A stretch of DNA of 64,000 nt from Polyangiaceae bacterium (lineage in GTDB: Bacteria > Myxococcota_A > Polyangia > Polyangiales > Polyangiaceae): NCBI GenBank assembly GCA_022842465.1, contig JALHPN010000007.1, positions 26,285 to 90,284 on the forward strand. Reading direction: 5' to 3'. The notes under the pieces are model-generated. The model was not told where the DNA came from, did no database searches, and was given only the letters and a program-made list of their open reading frames with translations. The number at the start of each line of letters is the position of its first letter. Position 1 is the first letter of the stretch. Made by a program: the position numbers and the translations under genes. Shown piece by piece: positions 9,001 to 18,820 of the stretch.

Positions 9001-9891
9001 ATGTTCGTGCAGAACGACGCCGTGTCGCTCTGCCTCCTCCTCAATCGCCGCGCGAAGACGATGCGGGTCATCGACTTTCGCGCCGGGCCGAGCCACGCGA
9101 AGCGCGCGTTCGTCCTGAAGCTCGCGAAGCGCGAGGGGATCGAGAAGGTCTACACGCTCGTCGAGCGTGACGAGGTCTCGACGTGGTCGAAGCTGGGCTT
9201 CGCGCGCGAGGCGAACATCCCTGGCTTCTACAAGCGGAGCGACGCCTTCATCCTCGGCTGCTCGGCGAACGCGCAGCACGAGAGCGAGGTGCGCATCGCG
9301 CTCTCCTCCCCCGCGGCGGACGACGAGGACGACGTCGCGACCGACGAGCACTCGGCCGCGTACGATCTCGCAGAGAAGACGCTCGCGACCGCGAAGAAGC
9401 ACAACAAGGAGCTCCTCGACCGGGCCCTCCCCCCGGCGAAGCTCGTCGCGGTGAAGGAGTCGGACATCAAGAAGGCGCTCGAGAAGGCGCTCAAGACCGG
9501 GCGCGCGCTGACGGCGTTCGAGCCGTTCGGCCGGGACGTCGAGCGGCGCTTCTTCCAGATCACGGCGCGCGGCGGCTTCGAGCTCGTCGCGTCGCTCGAG
9601 GCGCAGTCGTGCTTCGGCAACGCGTTCCTCGAGCTGCTCACGGCGCCGAAGACCGAGGCCGAGCGCCTCGCGACGGTGTCGGCGCTCCGGACGATCTGCG
9701 ACAAGCTCCTCGCCGAGGGCGTCGTCAGCTGCTTCGCGCTCGCGCCGAGCGACGACGTCGCCCTCGCGACGGCCTTCGTACACAACGGCTTCCGCCGGAC
9801 GGGCCTCCTCCAGGATCACCTCGCGGTCGGGCGCGAGCGGAAGGACGCGATCGTCTGGTCGCGGAAGCTCGCGAACCCGGCCGCGGACTAG
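9001..9891 (+). CDS. GNAT-like acetyltransferase, probably two tandem GNAT-type halves
   Basis: Start at MFVQNDAV preferred over ORF start 8842. RAFVLKLAKREGIEKVYTLVERDEVSTWSKLGFAREANIPGFYKRSDAFIL; second half ATVSALRTICDKLLAEGVVSCFALAPSDDVALATAFVHNGFRRTGLLQDHLAVGRERKDAIVWSRKL. Confidence 0.6.
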   Translation: MFVQNDAVSLCLLLNRRAKTMRVIDFRAGPSHAKRAFVLKLAKREGIEKVYTLVERDEVSTWSKLGFAREANIPGFYKRSDAFILGCSANAQHESEVRIALSSPAADDEDDVATDEHSAAYDLAEKTLATAKKHNKELLDRALPPAKLVAVKESDIKKALEKALKTGRALTAFEPFGRDVERRFFQITARGGFELVASLEAQSCFGNAFLELLTAPKTEAERLATVSALRTICDKLLAEGVVSCFALAPSDDVALATAFVHNGFRRTGLLQDHLAVGRERKDAIVWSRKLANPAAD

Positions 9892-9911
9892 CTTCAGCGC
9901 GGAGAGGATGA

Positions 9912-10496
9912 ATGAGCGAGGACTTCGTGATCTGGGGCGCCAGCACGGTCGCCGACGCGGCCATCGTGCGCGACCTCGAGGGTTTCGACGACGAGTTCGG
10001 CCTGACGATCGGCAAGCCTCTGCTGAAGGGATTTCCGACCGATGTCGAGTTCCACATGGACCCGGACTTCCCGAAAGACCGCGTGCTTGCCGACAACGTC
10101 GAGAACGAGAACATGGTCGTGCTCGTCTCCGAGGCTGCCCACCGCTTCCTCCTCGCGCAGCAGCTCTCGCAGGTGGAGTACCTGCCGGTGACCATCGTCG
10201 ACCAGGAGGGCCGACCGGCCAGTACCGGTCACGTCATCGTCAACCCCGTCGACCCCGTGGACGCCATCGACATGGCTCGATCGGAGCTCGAGATGAGCGA
10301 GATCAGCGAAGGCTACATCGACACGATGGACAAGCTCGTCCTGGCCCCGGAGCGCATCCCCGCCGACCGGCACCTCTTCAGGCTCGAGGGCTTTCGCAGG
10401 GTGGTGGTGGTGCGCCGCAGCCTGGCGCAGGCCATCGACCTGCAGGGCTTCACGGGCTTCGGCTGGATCGAGATCGACGACTACCCCGACAACTGA
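9912..10496 (+). CDS. Imm11/DUF1629-like immunity-type protein
   Basis: FPTDVEFHMDPDFPKDRVLADNVENENMVVLVSEAAHRFLLAQQLSQVEYLPVTIVDQEGR and ADRHLFRLEGFRRVVVVRRSLAQAI resemble the DUF1629 pattern. Confidence 0.55.
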   Translation: MSEDFVIWGASTVADAAIVRDLEGFDDEFGLTIGKPLLKGFPTDVEFHMDPDFPKDRVLADNVENENMVVLVSEAAHRFLLAQQLSQVEYLPVTIVDQEGRPASTGHVIVNPVDPVDAIDMARSELEMSEISEGYIDTMDKLVLAPERIPADRHLFRLEGFRRVVVVRRSLAQAIDLQGFTGFGWIEIDDYPDN

Positions 10497-10783
10497 ACGA
10501 CGGTTCGGCTGATTGCCAAACCCGTCACGGGGGCGAGAGGGCTTGCAGTAGATTCGCGGGCGACGCGACCGCGAACACGTCGGGCGGCGCGCGCACGGGC
10601 GGTCGCGCAGCCGCGCGAGGATGTCGGAAGCGAAGGTCTCCGAACGCCACCTCGCGACGGGATCATTCGCGAGCTCGCCCTCGTGCGTCGAGCGGTCCGC
10701 GCTGCGCTGACCGCGTCAGCGGAGCCCAGGTTGGCGAAGGGCCCCGCCTGGTGGATCCTGGGTCGCTCACGACCGGCACCGGC

Positions 10784-10814
10784 AACGTGGGGGTAGGTGC
10801 GAGAAACCCACGTT
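10784..10814. other. Perfect 8-bp stem-loop upstream of ORF 10882
   Basis: aacgtggg - ggtaggtgcgagaaa - cccacgtt. Confidence 0.4.
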
Positions 10815-10881
10815 CGATCCGGCACTTGCCGTCGTAGAGAGGTTCAAGTGAACAACGACGGCGGACGCGCGCCTCGGCAGG

Positions 10882-11640
10882 TTGTTTGCGTCTCAGCCGA
10901 TCGTGGCGGCTCCGAAATCCACGCTCGCCGAACCCTCGAGCGACGCCGACCGTCTCACGATGGTCGACGACGACGCGGACGACACCGAGGCGGACATCAC
11001 GCTCGTCGGGGATCCGTGGACGCGAAGCGGCGAGCACCCCATCGCGCAGGCGGCGCGCGGGGCTGGAAAGAAGAAGAGTGACATCCGCGAGCTCCTCGCG
11101 CGTCGGACGTCGTCCGGCGTCGTGTCGGTCGCGAGCGTGCAGCGCGGAGCGGAGGTCCCGAGGCCGACGCCGTCCGCCGCGCCGCGGCCGCGGCGCGCGG
11201 ACTCCGCGCGCGTGAGCGAGACCTCGGCGATGTCGCCGAGCGTGAGAGGGGAGGAGCACGTGAGCTCGCCGGAGCCGCCGCCCCCGCCTCCTGTGCGTGC
11301 CGTCGCGCCGCTGCGCCCGGTCATCCCCGCACCGCCCGTCCCGATCGTGGCCCCGGTCGCCGTCGCCGTCGCGGAGCCCGTCGCCGACGCCTGCGCGCCT
11401 CCGTTGCGCCCGACGGAGGAGGCGTTCGACGTCGCCTACGAGGACGAGCTCCGGAGGATGTCGGGCGGCTCGCTCGCCAGCGTCACGCGCCTCGTCGTGA
11501 CCGCGCTCCTCTTCACCGTGCTGGTCGCGGTCGGGCTCGCGCGGCTGCCGCTCCGGGCCGTCGCGCTCGTCGCGCGCGCGCTCGCGGCGCACTGGACGCG
11601 CGCGGCCGCGATCGTCTCGGAGCGCGCGCGCTCACGGTGA
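10882..11640 (+). CDS. Hypothetical protein: acidic/proline-rich N-terminus with C-terminal TM segment
   Basis: C-terminal LTRLVVTALLFTVLVAVGLARLPLRAVALVARALAAHW; ORF start would be TTG and the true start is uncertain. Confidence 0.5.
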   Translation: MFASQPIVAAPKSTLAEPSSDADRLTMVDDDADDTEADITLVGDPWTRSGEHPIAQAARGAGKKKSDIRELLARRTSSGVVSVASVQRGAEVPRPTPSAAPRPRRADSARVSETSAMSPSVRGEEHVSSPEPPPPPPVRAVAPLRPVIPAPPVPIVAPVAVAVAEPVADACAPPLRPTEEAFDVAYEDELRRMSGGSLASVTRLVVTALLFTVLVAVGLARLPLRAVALVARALAAHWTRAAAIVSERARSR

Positions 11641-12285
11641 GAGGCGCTCGATCGTCCACGTGTCGCTCGCCGGGGCGGCGCGCCGGTAGACGATCCGATC
11701 GTGGAGGCGGCTCGGCCTCCCCTGCCAGAGCTCGACGCGGTCGGGGACGAGCCCGTACCCGCCCCAGTTCGGGGGGCACGGCACCCCGTCGTCCTCCCCG
11801 AACCGCGCGCGCACCTCGGCGAGCTCGGCTTCCAGGGCGGCGCGGCCCGCGATGACCGAGCTCTGCCGCGACGCCCAGGCGCCGAGCTGGCTCTCGCGCG
11901 GGCGCGTCCGGAAGTAGGCCTCGCTGTCGGCGCGGGAGATCCTCGCGACCCTGCCCGTCACCCGGAGCTGCCGCTCGAGCAGGACCCAGAAGAAGGTGGC
12001 CGACGCGACCGGGTTCTCCTCGAGATCCCGCCCCTTGTCGCTGTCGTAGTTCGTGAAGAAGACGAGCCCGCGCGCGTCGTGGGCCCGGACGAGGACGACC
12101 CGCGCCGACGGCGCTCCGCTCGCCGAGACGGTAGCCAGCATCATCGCGTTCGGCTCCGGGTGCCCCGCGGCGACGGCCTCCCCGAGCCAGCGGTCGATCT
12201 GCTTGTCGGGAGAGGGATCCACGTCGCGCTCGTCGAGGCCGGCGCGGGCGTAGTCGGTGCGGAGTCGGCTCAGGTCTACGGCCAT
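11632..12285 (-). CDS. pdxH: Pyridoxine/pyridoxamine 5'-phosphate oxidase
   Basis: MAVDLSRLRTDYARAGLDERDVDPSPDKQIDRWL...EPNAMMLATVS..GAPSARVVLVRAHDARGLVFFTNYDSDKGRDLEENP...CPPNWGGYGLVPDRVELWQGRPSRLHDR. Start at internal Met of the 1464-aa read-through ORF. Confidence 0.95.
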   Translation of the reverse strand: MAVDLSRLRTDYARAGLDERDVDPSPDKQIDRWLGEAVAAGHPEPNAMMLATVSASGAPSARVVLVRAHDARGLVFFTNYDSDKGRDLEENPVASATFFWVLLERQLRVTGRVARISRADSEAYFRTRPRESQLGAWASRQSSVIAGRAALEAELAEVRARFGEDDGVPCPPNWGGYGLVPDRVELWQGRPSRLHDRIVYRRAAPASDTWTIERLSP

Positions 12286-12366
12286 CGATCCGCTTCCTAG
12301 CGCCCGTTCCGTCACGCGACCAGCTCTGTTACGTTCCCGCCGAGAGTCGTTCGCGGGGAGAGCACC

Positions 12367-14397
12367 ATGGCTGACATGTCCGGCGTCGAGGTCACGGTCG
12401 ATGCTCCTCCTCGCGTGAACGGAGAGGCGCCCTCGCCGCTCGTCGCGAAGATGGCTCGACTCGCCGAGCTCCTCGCGGGCGACACGCGCGTCGCGCAGGC
12501 GGCCGACGTCGTCACGCGACCGCACCCGCTCCTCGTCGCCGTGCTCCGCGAGGGCGCGGTCGTCGTCGCCGCGCCCGCCGAGGTGTGGGATCGCGGGCGC
12601 GAGCTCCTGAAGCCGTACGCGTCGCGCTTCGCGGAGGGCTCCGCGATGCTCGTCCTCATCGGCTACCCCGAGAGCGTCGACCTCGCCCAGGCGATGAACC
12701 GCGGGCTCGCGAGCATCGTCACGGCGACGCCCTCGGCCGACGAGCTCTTCCTCGCCGGCACGCGCGCCTTCGAGCTCATCGAGGCCAAGTCGCGCGCGGA
12801 GATGCGCCAGAAGTCCCTCACGCGGTACCGCTACGAGCTCGGCGAGCTCGTCAACATCGCGCGGGCGATGACCACGGAGCGGGACGTGAACAAGCTCCTC
12901 GGGGTCATCCTCGAGAAGAGCCGCTTCGTCACCGGCGCGGACGCGGGCAGCATCTACGTCGTCGAGGAGGAGGCGAGCGCCGCAGACTCCGGCGCGGGCC
13001 CCGAGAGTCGCGTTCGCGGGCCCATGCTTCGCTTCAAGCTCTCGCAGAACGAGTCGGTCCACTACGACTCGCGCGAGTTCACGATGCCGATCTCGAACCG
13101 CTCGATCGCGGGCGGAGCCGTCGTCGCGAAGAAGCCGATCAACATCGAGGACGCGTACGACATCCCGGCGGGGGCACCCTACGGCTTCGATCGCCGCTTC
13201 GACGAGAAGATCGGCTACCGCACCAAGTCGATGCTCACCGTGCCGCTCATCTCGCAGCGGGACGAGGTGATCGGGGTCATCCAGCTCATCAACAAGAAGA
13301 AGGACCCCGAGAAGAAGCTCTTCACGAAGGAGGACGTGGAGGAGCAAGTCATCCCCTTCGACCAACGGAGCGAGGAGCTCCTCGGCATGGTCGCCGCGCA
13401 GGCAGGCGCGAGCCTCGAGAACGCGCTCCTCTACGAGGAGATCCGGAAGCTCTTCGACGGGTTCGTCCGCGCGAGCGTGGAGGCGATCGAGTCGCGGGAT
13501 CCCACGACGAGCGGTCACTCGCGCCGCGTCGCGGACCTCACCGTGTCGCTCGCGAAGGTCGTCGACGCCCACGCCCAGGGGCCCTACCGCGACGCGCACT
13601 TCACGCGCGAGGACCTCCGCGAGCTCGAGTACGCGAGCCTCCTCCACGACTTCGGCAAGATCGGCGTGCGCGAGAAGGTCCTCGTCAAGGCGAAGAAGCT
13701 CTACGAGGACAAGCTCACGCAGATCCGCGCGCGCTTCGACTTCGTGTCGCGCTCGCTCGAGGCCGACGTGCTCCGCCGGAAGCTCGTCGCGATCGAGCGC
13801 GGCGCGCCGAAGGCCGACCTCGACGCGCTCGACCGCGAGCTCGCCGCGCGGCGCGCGGAGCTCGACGAGGCGTGGGCGATCATCGAGCACGCGAACGAGC
13901 CCACCGTCCTCGCGGCCGGCGACTTCGCGAAGATCGAGCAGCTCGCGAAGGAGACGTACTTCGACCTCCGCGGCGACATGCGCTTTCTCCTCGAGGAGGA
14001 CGAAGCAGTCGCCCTCAGCGTCAAGCGCGGATCCCTCACGGCGAAGGAGTACGACGAGATCACGAGCCACGTCGTGCACACCTTCAAGTTCCTCTCCCAG
14101 ATCCCGTGGGGGAAGCAGTTCCGGCGCGTGCCCCAGATCGCGGGTGCCCACCACGAGCGCCTGAACGGCACGGGCTACCCGAACCGCCTGCGCGCGGAGG
14201 AGATCCCCGTCCAGTCGAAGATGATGAGCATCTCGGACATCTTCGATGCGCTCACCGCGAGCGACCGCCCCTACAAGAAGGCGGTGCCCGTCGAGCGCGC
14301 CGTGGACATCCTCGAGTACGGCGTGAAGGACCAGCACCTCGATCCGGAGCTCGTTCGGATCTTCCGCGAGGCGCGCGTCTGGGATCGCATCCCCTGA
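12367..14397 (+). CDS. GAF domain + HD-GYP domain protein (putative cyclic-di-GMP phosphodiesterase)
   Basis: GAF region IGYRTKSMLTVPLISQRDEVIGVIQLINKKKD; HD region SGHSRRVADLTVSLAK..LEYASLLHDFGKIGVREKVL; GYP region GAHHERLNGTGYPNRLRAEEIPVQSKMMSISDIFDALTASDRPYKKA. Confidence 0.9.
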   Translation: MADMSGVEVTVDAPPRVNGEAPSPLVAKMARLAELLAGDTRVAQAADVVTRPHPLLVAVLREGAVVVAAPAEVWDRGRELLKPYASRFAEGSAMLVLIGYPESVDLAQAMNRGLASIVTATPSADELFLAGTRAFELIEAKSRAEMRQKSLTRYRYELGELVNIARAMTTERDVNKLLGVILEKSRFVTGADAGSIYVVEEEASAADSGAGPESRVRGPMLRFKLSQNESVHYDSREFTMPISNRSIAGGAVVAKKPINIEDAYDIPAGAPYGFDRRFDEKIGYRTKSMLTVPLISQRDEVIGVIQLINKKKDPEKKLFTKEDVEEQVIPFDQRSEELLGMVAAQAGASLENALLYEEIRKLFDGFVRASVEAIESRDPTTSGHSRRVADLTVSLAKVVDAHAQGPYRDAHFTREDLRELEYASLLHDFGKIGVREKVLVKAKKLYEDKLTQIRARFDFVSRSLEADVLRRKLVAIERGAPKADLDALDRELAARRAELDEAWAIIEHANEPTVLAAGDFAKIEQLAKETYFDLRGDMRFLLEEDEAVALSVKRGSLTAKEYDEITSHVVHTFKFLSQIPWGKQFRRVPQIAGAHHERLNGTGYPNRLRAEEIPVQSKMMSISDIFDALTASDRPYKKAVPVERAVDILEYGVKDQHLDPELVRIFREARVWDRIP

Positions 14398-14451
14398 CGC
14401 ACGGCCTCGTTCTGGGCCACGCTCGGCGTCTCGTGGCATGATGCGCCCCGC

Positions 14452-15942
14452 ATGGGCGAGACGACGACGACGGGCATCCGCGTCGCGGCGATCGTGGCGG
14501 TCCTCGCCTCGTCGCTGACGACCTCCGCGGCGCACGCGCAGACCGCCGCGCCGAAGCCGGCGCCTCCGGCGACGGACGCCGCGTCGACGCAGCCCGAGCC
14601 GCCGCCCTGGAACCCGGCGGTCGAGGCCGATCCGCCGCTCCTCCCTGCGCCCGCGGGGCTCGGGCCGCTCTCGACCTCGGGCAGCGACGTGCGCGACGAC
14701 GGCGCGCGCGCCTCCGTGGATCCAGCGAAGGAGCGCGCGCTCGAGGCGCGTGTCGCGGCGCTCGAGGCGAAGCTCGCCCAGAAGAAGCGCGTCCCCGACA
14801 CGAGCCCGTGGGGGCTGTGGCGCCATCTGAAGATCGGCGGCTTCGTCCAGCCGCAGCTGCTCGTCCAGAGCGTGAACGCCGCGGCGTCGCCGAACCAGAT
14901 CGGAGGGTCGCTCCCGCCGGGCATCTCGGCGAACGACGTCATCGCGCAGGCCGACGGCACGACGACGAACGGCACCTTCTTCCGCCTCCGCCGCACGCGG
15001 CTCCGGACGACGTACGAGACGGACGCGATGCGCTTCTACGTGCAGATCGAGGCCCTCCCGATGACGGGAGAGGCGCCGCAGCCGTCCACGATCGTCCGCA
15101 ACGCGGAGGCGACGGGCAAGATCCACTGGACCGACGACGCGCTCACGGAGGTCACCGCCGGGCTCTTCATGGTGCCCTTCCGGTACGAGCTCACCGAGAC
15201 GTCGAACGTGCGACCCTTCGTCGAGCGCACCGCGTTCGCGCAGAACGCCTTCCCGCTCGAGCGGGACCTCGGCGTCCACGTGAAGACGACCGCGCTCGGG
15301 CAGAGGCTCACCGTCGACCTCGCGCTGGTCAACGGGCAGCGGCTCGGCGAGGGAAAGTTCGTCGTCCTCCCCGATCTGAACCCGAGCAAGGACTTCGTCG
15401 GGTGGGCGTCCTACGCGATCGGCCCCGTGCTCCTCGGCTTCAACGGCTACATCGGGCGCGGGCAAGCGATCGACGGGGCGAACTTGCGCTTCAAGCAGTT
15501 CGATCGGTGGGCGCTGAACGTGTTCGCGCAGGCGAAGGGGACGCTCGTGCCCGTCCTCGGCGAGACGCGCGTGATCTCGGAGCTCACGTTCGGGACGAAC
15601 ATGGACACCGGCGTCCGCTACGCGACCGGCCTCCCCGCGATCCCGACGACGTTCACCGCGAACGTCACGAGCACGCGGCAGCGGGCGTTCTACGCGCGTC
15701 TCGAGCAGGAGCTCGGGGACGTGGCGCTCGTGGGGTACCGCTACGACGTCTACGTGCCCGACTACGAGCTGAAGGAGAACGGCCGCGACACGCACACGTT
15801 CCTCGCGGGCGCGCGCTTCTCGCAGAACCTCCGCTGGACGAACGAGCTCTCGCTGGTGACCGACGAGGTCCACGCGCCCGGGACGCTGCCTCCCGGACGG
15901 CGCCTGCTCGCGCTCTCGAGCGTGCTCCAGGCGCAGTTCTAG
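14452..15942 (+). CDS. Outer-membrane porin, phosphate-selective porin O/P-like
   Basis: Signal peptide, GGFVQPQLLVQ, FFRLRRTRLRTTYETDAMRFYVQIEALP, AGLFMVPFRYELTETS..., C-terminal aromatic residue (QAQF). Confidence 0.7.
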   Translation: MGETTTTGIRVAAIVAVLASSLTTSAAHAQTAAPKPAPPATDAASTQPEPPPWNPAVEADPPLLPAPAGLGPLSTSGSDVRDDGARASVDPAKERALEARVAALEAKLAQKKRVPDTSPWGLWRHLKIGGFVQPQLLVQSVNAAASPNQIGGSLPPGISANDVIAQADGTTTNGTFFRLRRTRLRTTYETDAMRFYVQIEALPMTGEAPQPSTIVRNAEATGKIHWTDDALTEVTAGLFMVPFRYELTETSNVRPFVERTAFAQNAFPLERDLGVHVKTTALGQRLTVDLALVNGQRLGEGKFVVLPDLNPSKDFVGWASYAIGPVLLGFNGYIGRGQAIDGANLRFKQFDRWALNVFAQAKGTLVPVLGETRVISELTFGTNMDTGVRYATGLPAIPTTFTANVTSTRQRAFYARLEQELGDVALVGYRYDVYVPDYELKENGRDTHTFLAGARFSQNLRWTNELSLVTDEVHAPGTLPPGRRLLALSSVLQAQF

Positions 15943-16868
15943 GCGGCGGCCGCCTCGAGGATCACGCGCCGTAGCGAGTCGAGCGATCGCACGCCGAAGA
16001 CGACGACGCCGGGGTCGCCGAGGCATTCGTCGATCGCGCGCCCGACGACCTCGGGATCGGTCGCGCGGCCTTCGCCGTCGATCCTGGCGAGGACCCCTTC
16101 GAGGCGCCTCATCGCGTCGCGTGACGCCATCAGCTCGCCGCCCACCACGAGGCGACCGCGCGCGTCACGCCCCGCGCCGACGAGGCCGATCGCTTCGTCG
16201 ATCGTGGCGCTCCAGGGAGTGCCGGCCACGACGCCCCCGACGGCGTCGAGGGCGAGGGAGCGCTCGCGAGGCGTGTAGCCGTAGGCCTTGGCGTAGGACA
16301 GGACGATGGCCTCCGTCACCTGCGCGACCCCGGCGCGCGGCGCGACGTCGGCGACGGTGACGGGCTCGACGTCGCGAAAGGACGACCACCGCGCGTCGGC
16401 GAAGGGCGTCGAGACCGCGACCACGGCCTCGACGAGGCAGCGGCCCGTCGTCGCGTCGTGCGCGAAGCCGACGAAGGCGACGGGACGCTTCGTCGCGCTC
16501 ACCCAGTCGCGCCCGAAGTAGTGCGCGGTCGCGCCGATCTTCGTGAGGGCCTGGAGGAGGGGGCGGACGTAGCGATTCACGAGGCGCGGCGCGTCGGCAG
16601 CGACGAGTGCGTCGGCGCGCGCGAGCGCGACCTGGAGCCAGACGCTCCCCGGGCCGATCCGTACCGGAGCGCCGCCCGATCCACGCCGGACCCCCGATCG
16701 CGCGTGATCGAACGCCCCGACGACGACCCCCTCGTCGGAGGCGGAGCCCACGAAGACCTCCGCGACGCCGACGAGCGGGCGGTCGAGCGCGGCGGCCGAG
16801 CGCGCCGCGAGCGCGGCCACGGGCGCGGGCTCCCCGCGGAGGACGTCGATCTCGAGCGGAGCGACCAC
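15939..16868 (-). CDS. Lipoate-protein ligase A-like (BPL/LPL fold) protein
   Basis: GPGSVWLQVALARADALVAADAPRLVNRYVRPLLQALTKIGATAHYFGRDWVSATKRPVAFVGFAHDATTGRCLVEAVVAVS resembles the LplA-like catalytic region. Confidence 0.45.
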   Translation of the reverse strand: MVAPLEIDVLRGEPAPVAALAARSAAALDRPLVGVAEVFVGSASDEGVVVGAFDHARSGVRRGSGGAPVRIGPGSVWLQVALARADALVAADAPRLVNRYVRPLLQALTKIGATAHYFGRDWVSATKRPVAFVGFAHDATTGRCLVEAVVAVSTPFADARWSSFRDVEPVTVADVAPRAGVAQVTEAIVLSYAKAYGYTPRERSLALDAVGGVVAGTPWSATIDEAIGLVGAGRDARGRLVVGGELMASRDAMRRLEGVLARIDGEGRATDPEVVGRAIDECLGDPGVVVFGVRSLDSLRRVILEAAAA

Positions 16869-16940
16869 GAAGAGACATCATGGCATCAAAAGCTCGCTTG
16901 CACTCTGGGAGGCTTCGGACGAAAAACGTAGGCGCCCGCG

Positions 16941-17882
16941 ATGAAGCCCGCTGCCACGCACGCGTTCGCGTTCGCCGCGCTGGCCGCAGCTCTCGCCGTC
17001 TCGCCTCGCGCGTCGGCGCAGCACTCGAGCGGGACGGGGGCCGTCGTGGTGAGCCCGGCCGACTCCGCGCCGCCGGCGCGCGACACGCCGGCGCCGCTCG
17101 CGTGGCGCTGGAAGACGTTCGACATGGTCGACTACGGCATCACGGGCGCGGCGATGGCCGTCGCGCTCGGGACCGCGATTGCGCCCGTCCCCAGCTGGCG
17201 CTGGGCGGGCTCCCTCGGGATCGAGGACGGCGCCCGCACGCTCCTCAGGGTCGACAGCTTCGACGGCCGACGGACGGCCGGCGACGTCAGCGACGTCCTG
17301 CTCGCCACGACGATCACGGCGCCCATCCTCTTCGACGCGCTCGTCACGTCGTGGGGACGTCGCGGGAGCGGCGAGGTCGCGAAGCAGCTCACGCTGATCG
17401 ACATCCAGACGTACGCGATCGTGGGCGCGGTGACGTCCATCTCATCCTCCGTCTCGGCCCGGGAGCGACCGTACGGCGCGAACGGAGACTGCGGATCGGT
17501 CCTCGATCCGAAGCACATCGACTGCCAGCTCGAGCAACGGACCCGCTACCGGAGCTTCTTCAGCGGCCACACGTCCCTCGCGTTCGCAGGCGCGTCGCTC
17601 GTCTGTACGCACCACGCGCGGCTCGGGCTCTACGGCGGCTCCGGCGACGTCGCCGCGTGCGTCGCGGCGATGACGGCCGCAGGCGCCACGGGCGCGCTCC
17701 GCATCGCCGCCGACCGTCACTACCTCGGCGACGTGTTCTTGGGGGCCGTGACGGGCACGGCGCTCGGCTTCGCGATGCCATGGCTCCTCCACTACCGCCT
17801 TCCCACCCAGGTGAAGCTCGGCGGCGCGTCGATGCTCGTCGTCCCGAGCACGAACGGCGCCGCGCTGACGGGGTCGTTCTGA
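16941..17882 (+). CDS. PAP2 superfamily phosphatase, membrane protein
   Basis: ARERPYG, RYRSFFSGHTSLAFAGAS, RIAADRHYLGDVFLGAVTG (KxxxxxxRP-like / SGH / RxxxxxH motifs). Confidence 0.85.
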   Translation: MKPAATHAFAFAALAAALAVSPRASAQHSSGTGAVVVSPADSAPPARDTPAPLAWRWKTFDMVDYGITGAAMAVALGTAIAPVPSWRWAGSLGIEDGARTLLRVDSFDGRRTAGDVSDVLLATTITAPILFDALVTSWGRRGSGEVAKQLTLIDIQTYAIVGAVTSISSSVSARERPYGANGDCGSVLDPKHIDCQLEQRTRYRSFFSGHTSLAFAGASLVCTHHARLGLYGGSGDVAACVAAMTAAGATGALRIAADRHYLGDVFLGAVTGTALGFAMPWLLHYRLPTQVKLGGASMLVVPSTNGAALTGSF

Positions 17883-18811
17883 TGTCGCGCGGCCTGCCGA
17901 CCTGCCTCCTCGCGACGCTCCTCCTCCTCGTCGCGTCGCCGCCCGCCTTCGCGCAGGCGACCCCCGCATCCGCACCCGAGAACGGCGACGTCGACGACGT
18001 CGACGTCCACGGCCGCGCCCGCGTCGGCCCGCTCGATCCGACGCCGATGGATCGCGATCCGATGGCCTACTGGCGGCGGAACAAGCGGCAGTTCTTCGTG
18101 GGCGCGAACGTCGACGTCGGCTTCGCCTACGCGCGCCCGACGCTGCAGGTCGGGTGGGGCCGCCCCCACTACATGTGGACGGGCGCGGAGGGGATGGCGC
18201 AGGTGAACCAGAATTTCGGGGGAGTGTACCTCGGCTGGCGCGCCGCGCTCCCGGAGCTCGAGGTCCGCGCCGGCGCGCGCTTCGTGCGGCCGTTCTTCCA
18301 TCCCGTCCAGGACGCGAAGGACTCGTACGACATCCGCGATCTCCAGACCGAGCGGGGCAACCCGTCGTCCTATTCCCTCTACGAGATCGAGGCGCTCCCG
18401 GAGCTCCGCGCCGGGCCCGGCTTCGTCGTCGGCGCGTTCACCGCCGTCGCGATCAGCGGGGTCGACCGGGGCAAGGAGGTCTTCGAGGAGACCTTCCGCG
18501 TGATGGCCGCGCCGCCCGTGATCCTCCGCGCGCGCCTCGGGTACATGTTCGACGCGAAGCCGCTCGGTCGCTCGCGCATCGGCGTCGCGGCCGAGGTCAT
18601 CGACGTCCCCGGACGCGTTGGCGACAGCGCGATCGTGCGTGCCGGCGTCCTCATGATGTGGCGGCTCCACGAGCAGGTCGACGTGCTCGTCCAGCTCCTC
18701 CCCGTCGTCCATTCGCCGGACACGCTCGGCCTCACCGCCGCCGACTTCAACCAGCTCGGCGTCCGCTACCGCTGGGCGACGCCGGACGTCCCGGGCCCGC
18801 GCGAGCGCTAG
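17882..18811 (+). CDS. Outer-membrane beta-barrel-like secreted protein
   Basis: Signal peptide MSRGLPTCLLATLLLLVASPPAFAQ; alternating beta-strand pattern; translationally coupled to the PAP2 gene (TGATG overlap). Confidence 0.6.
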   Translation: MSRGLPTCLLATLLLLVASPPAFAQATPASAPENGDVDDVDVHGRARVGPLDPTPMDRDPMAYWRRNKRQFFVGANVDVGFAYARPTLQVGWGRPHYMWTGAEGMAQVNQNFGGVYLGWRAALPELEVRAGARFVRPFFHPVQDAKDSYDIRDLQTERGNPSSYSLYEIEALPELRAGPGFVVGAFTAVAISGVDRGKEVFEETFRVMAAPPVILRARLGYMFDAKPLGRSRIGVAAEVIDVPGRVGDSAIVRAGVLMMWRLHEQVDVLVQLLPVVHSPDTLGLTAADFNQLGVRYRWATPDVPGPRER

Positions 18812-18820
18812 GATGGGCAC

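Noticed and set aside
11632-16026. 1464-aa minus-strand ORF
   Set aside because: Only the 3' part (11632-12285) is real (pdxH); the remainder is an Arg-rich shadow of the HD-GYP and porin genes caused by high GC.
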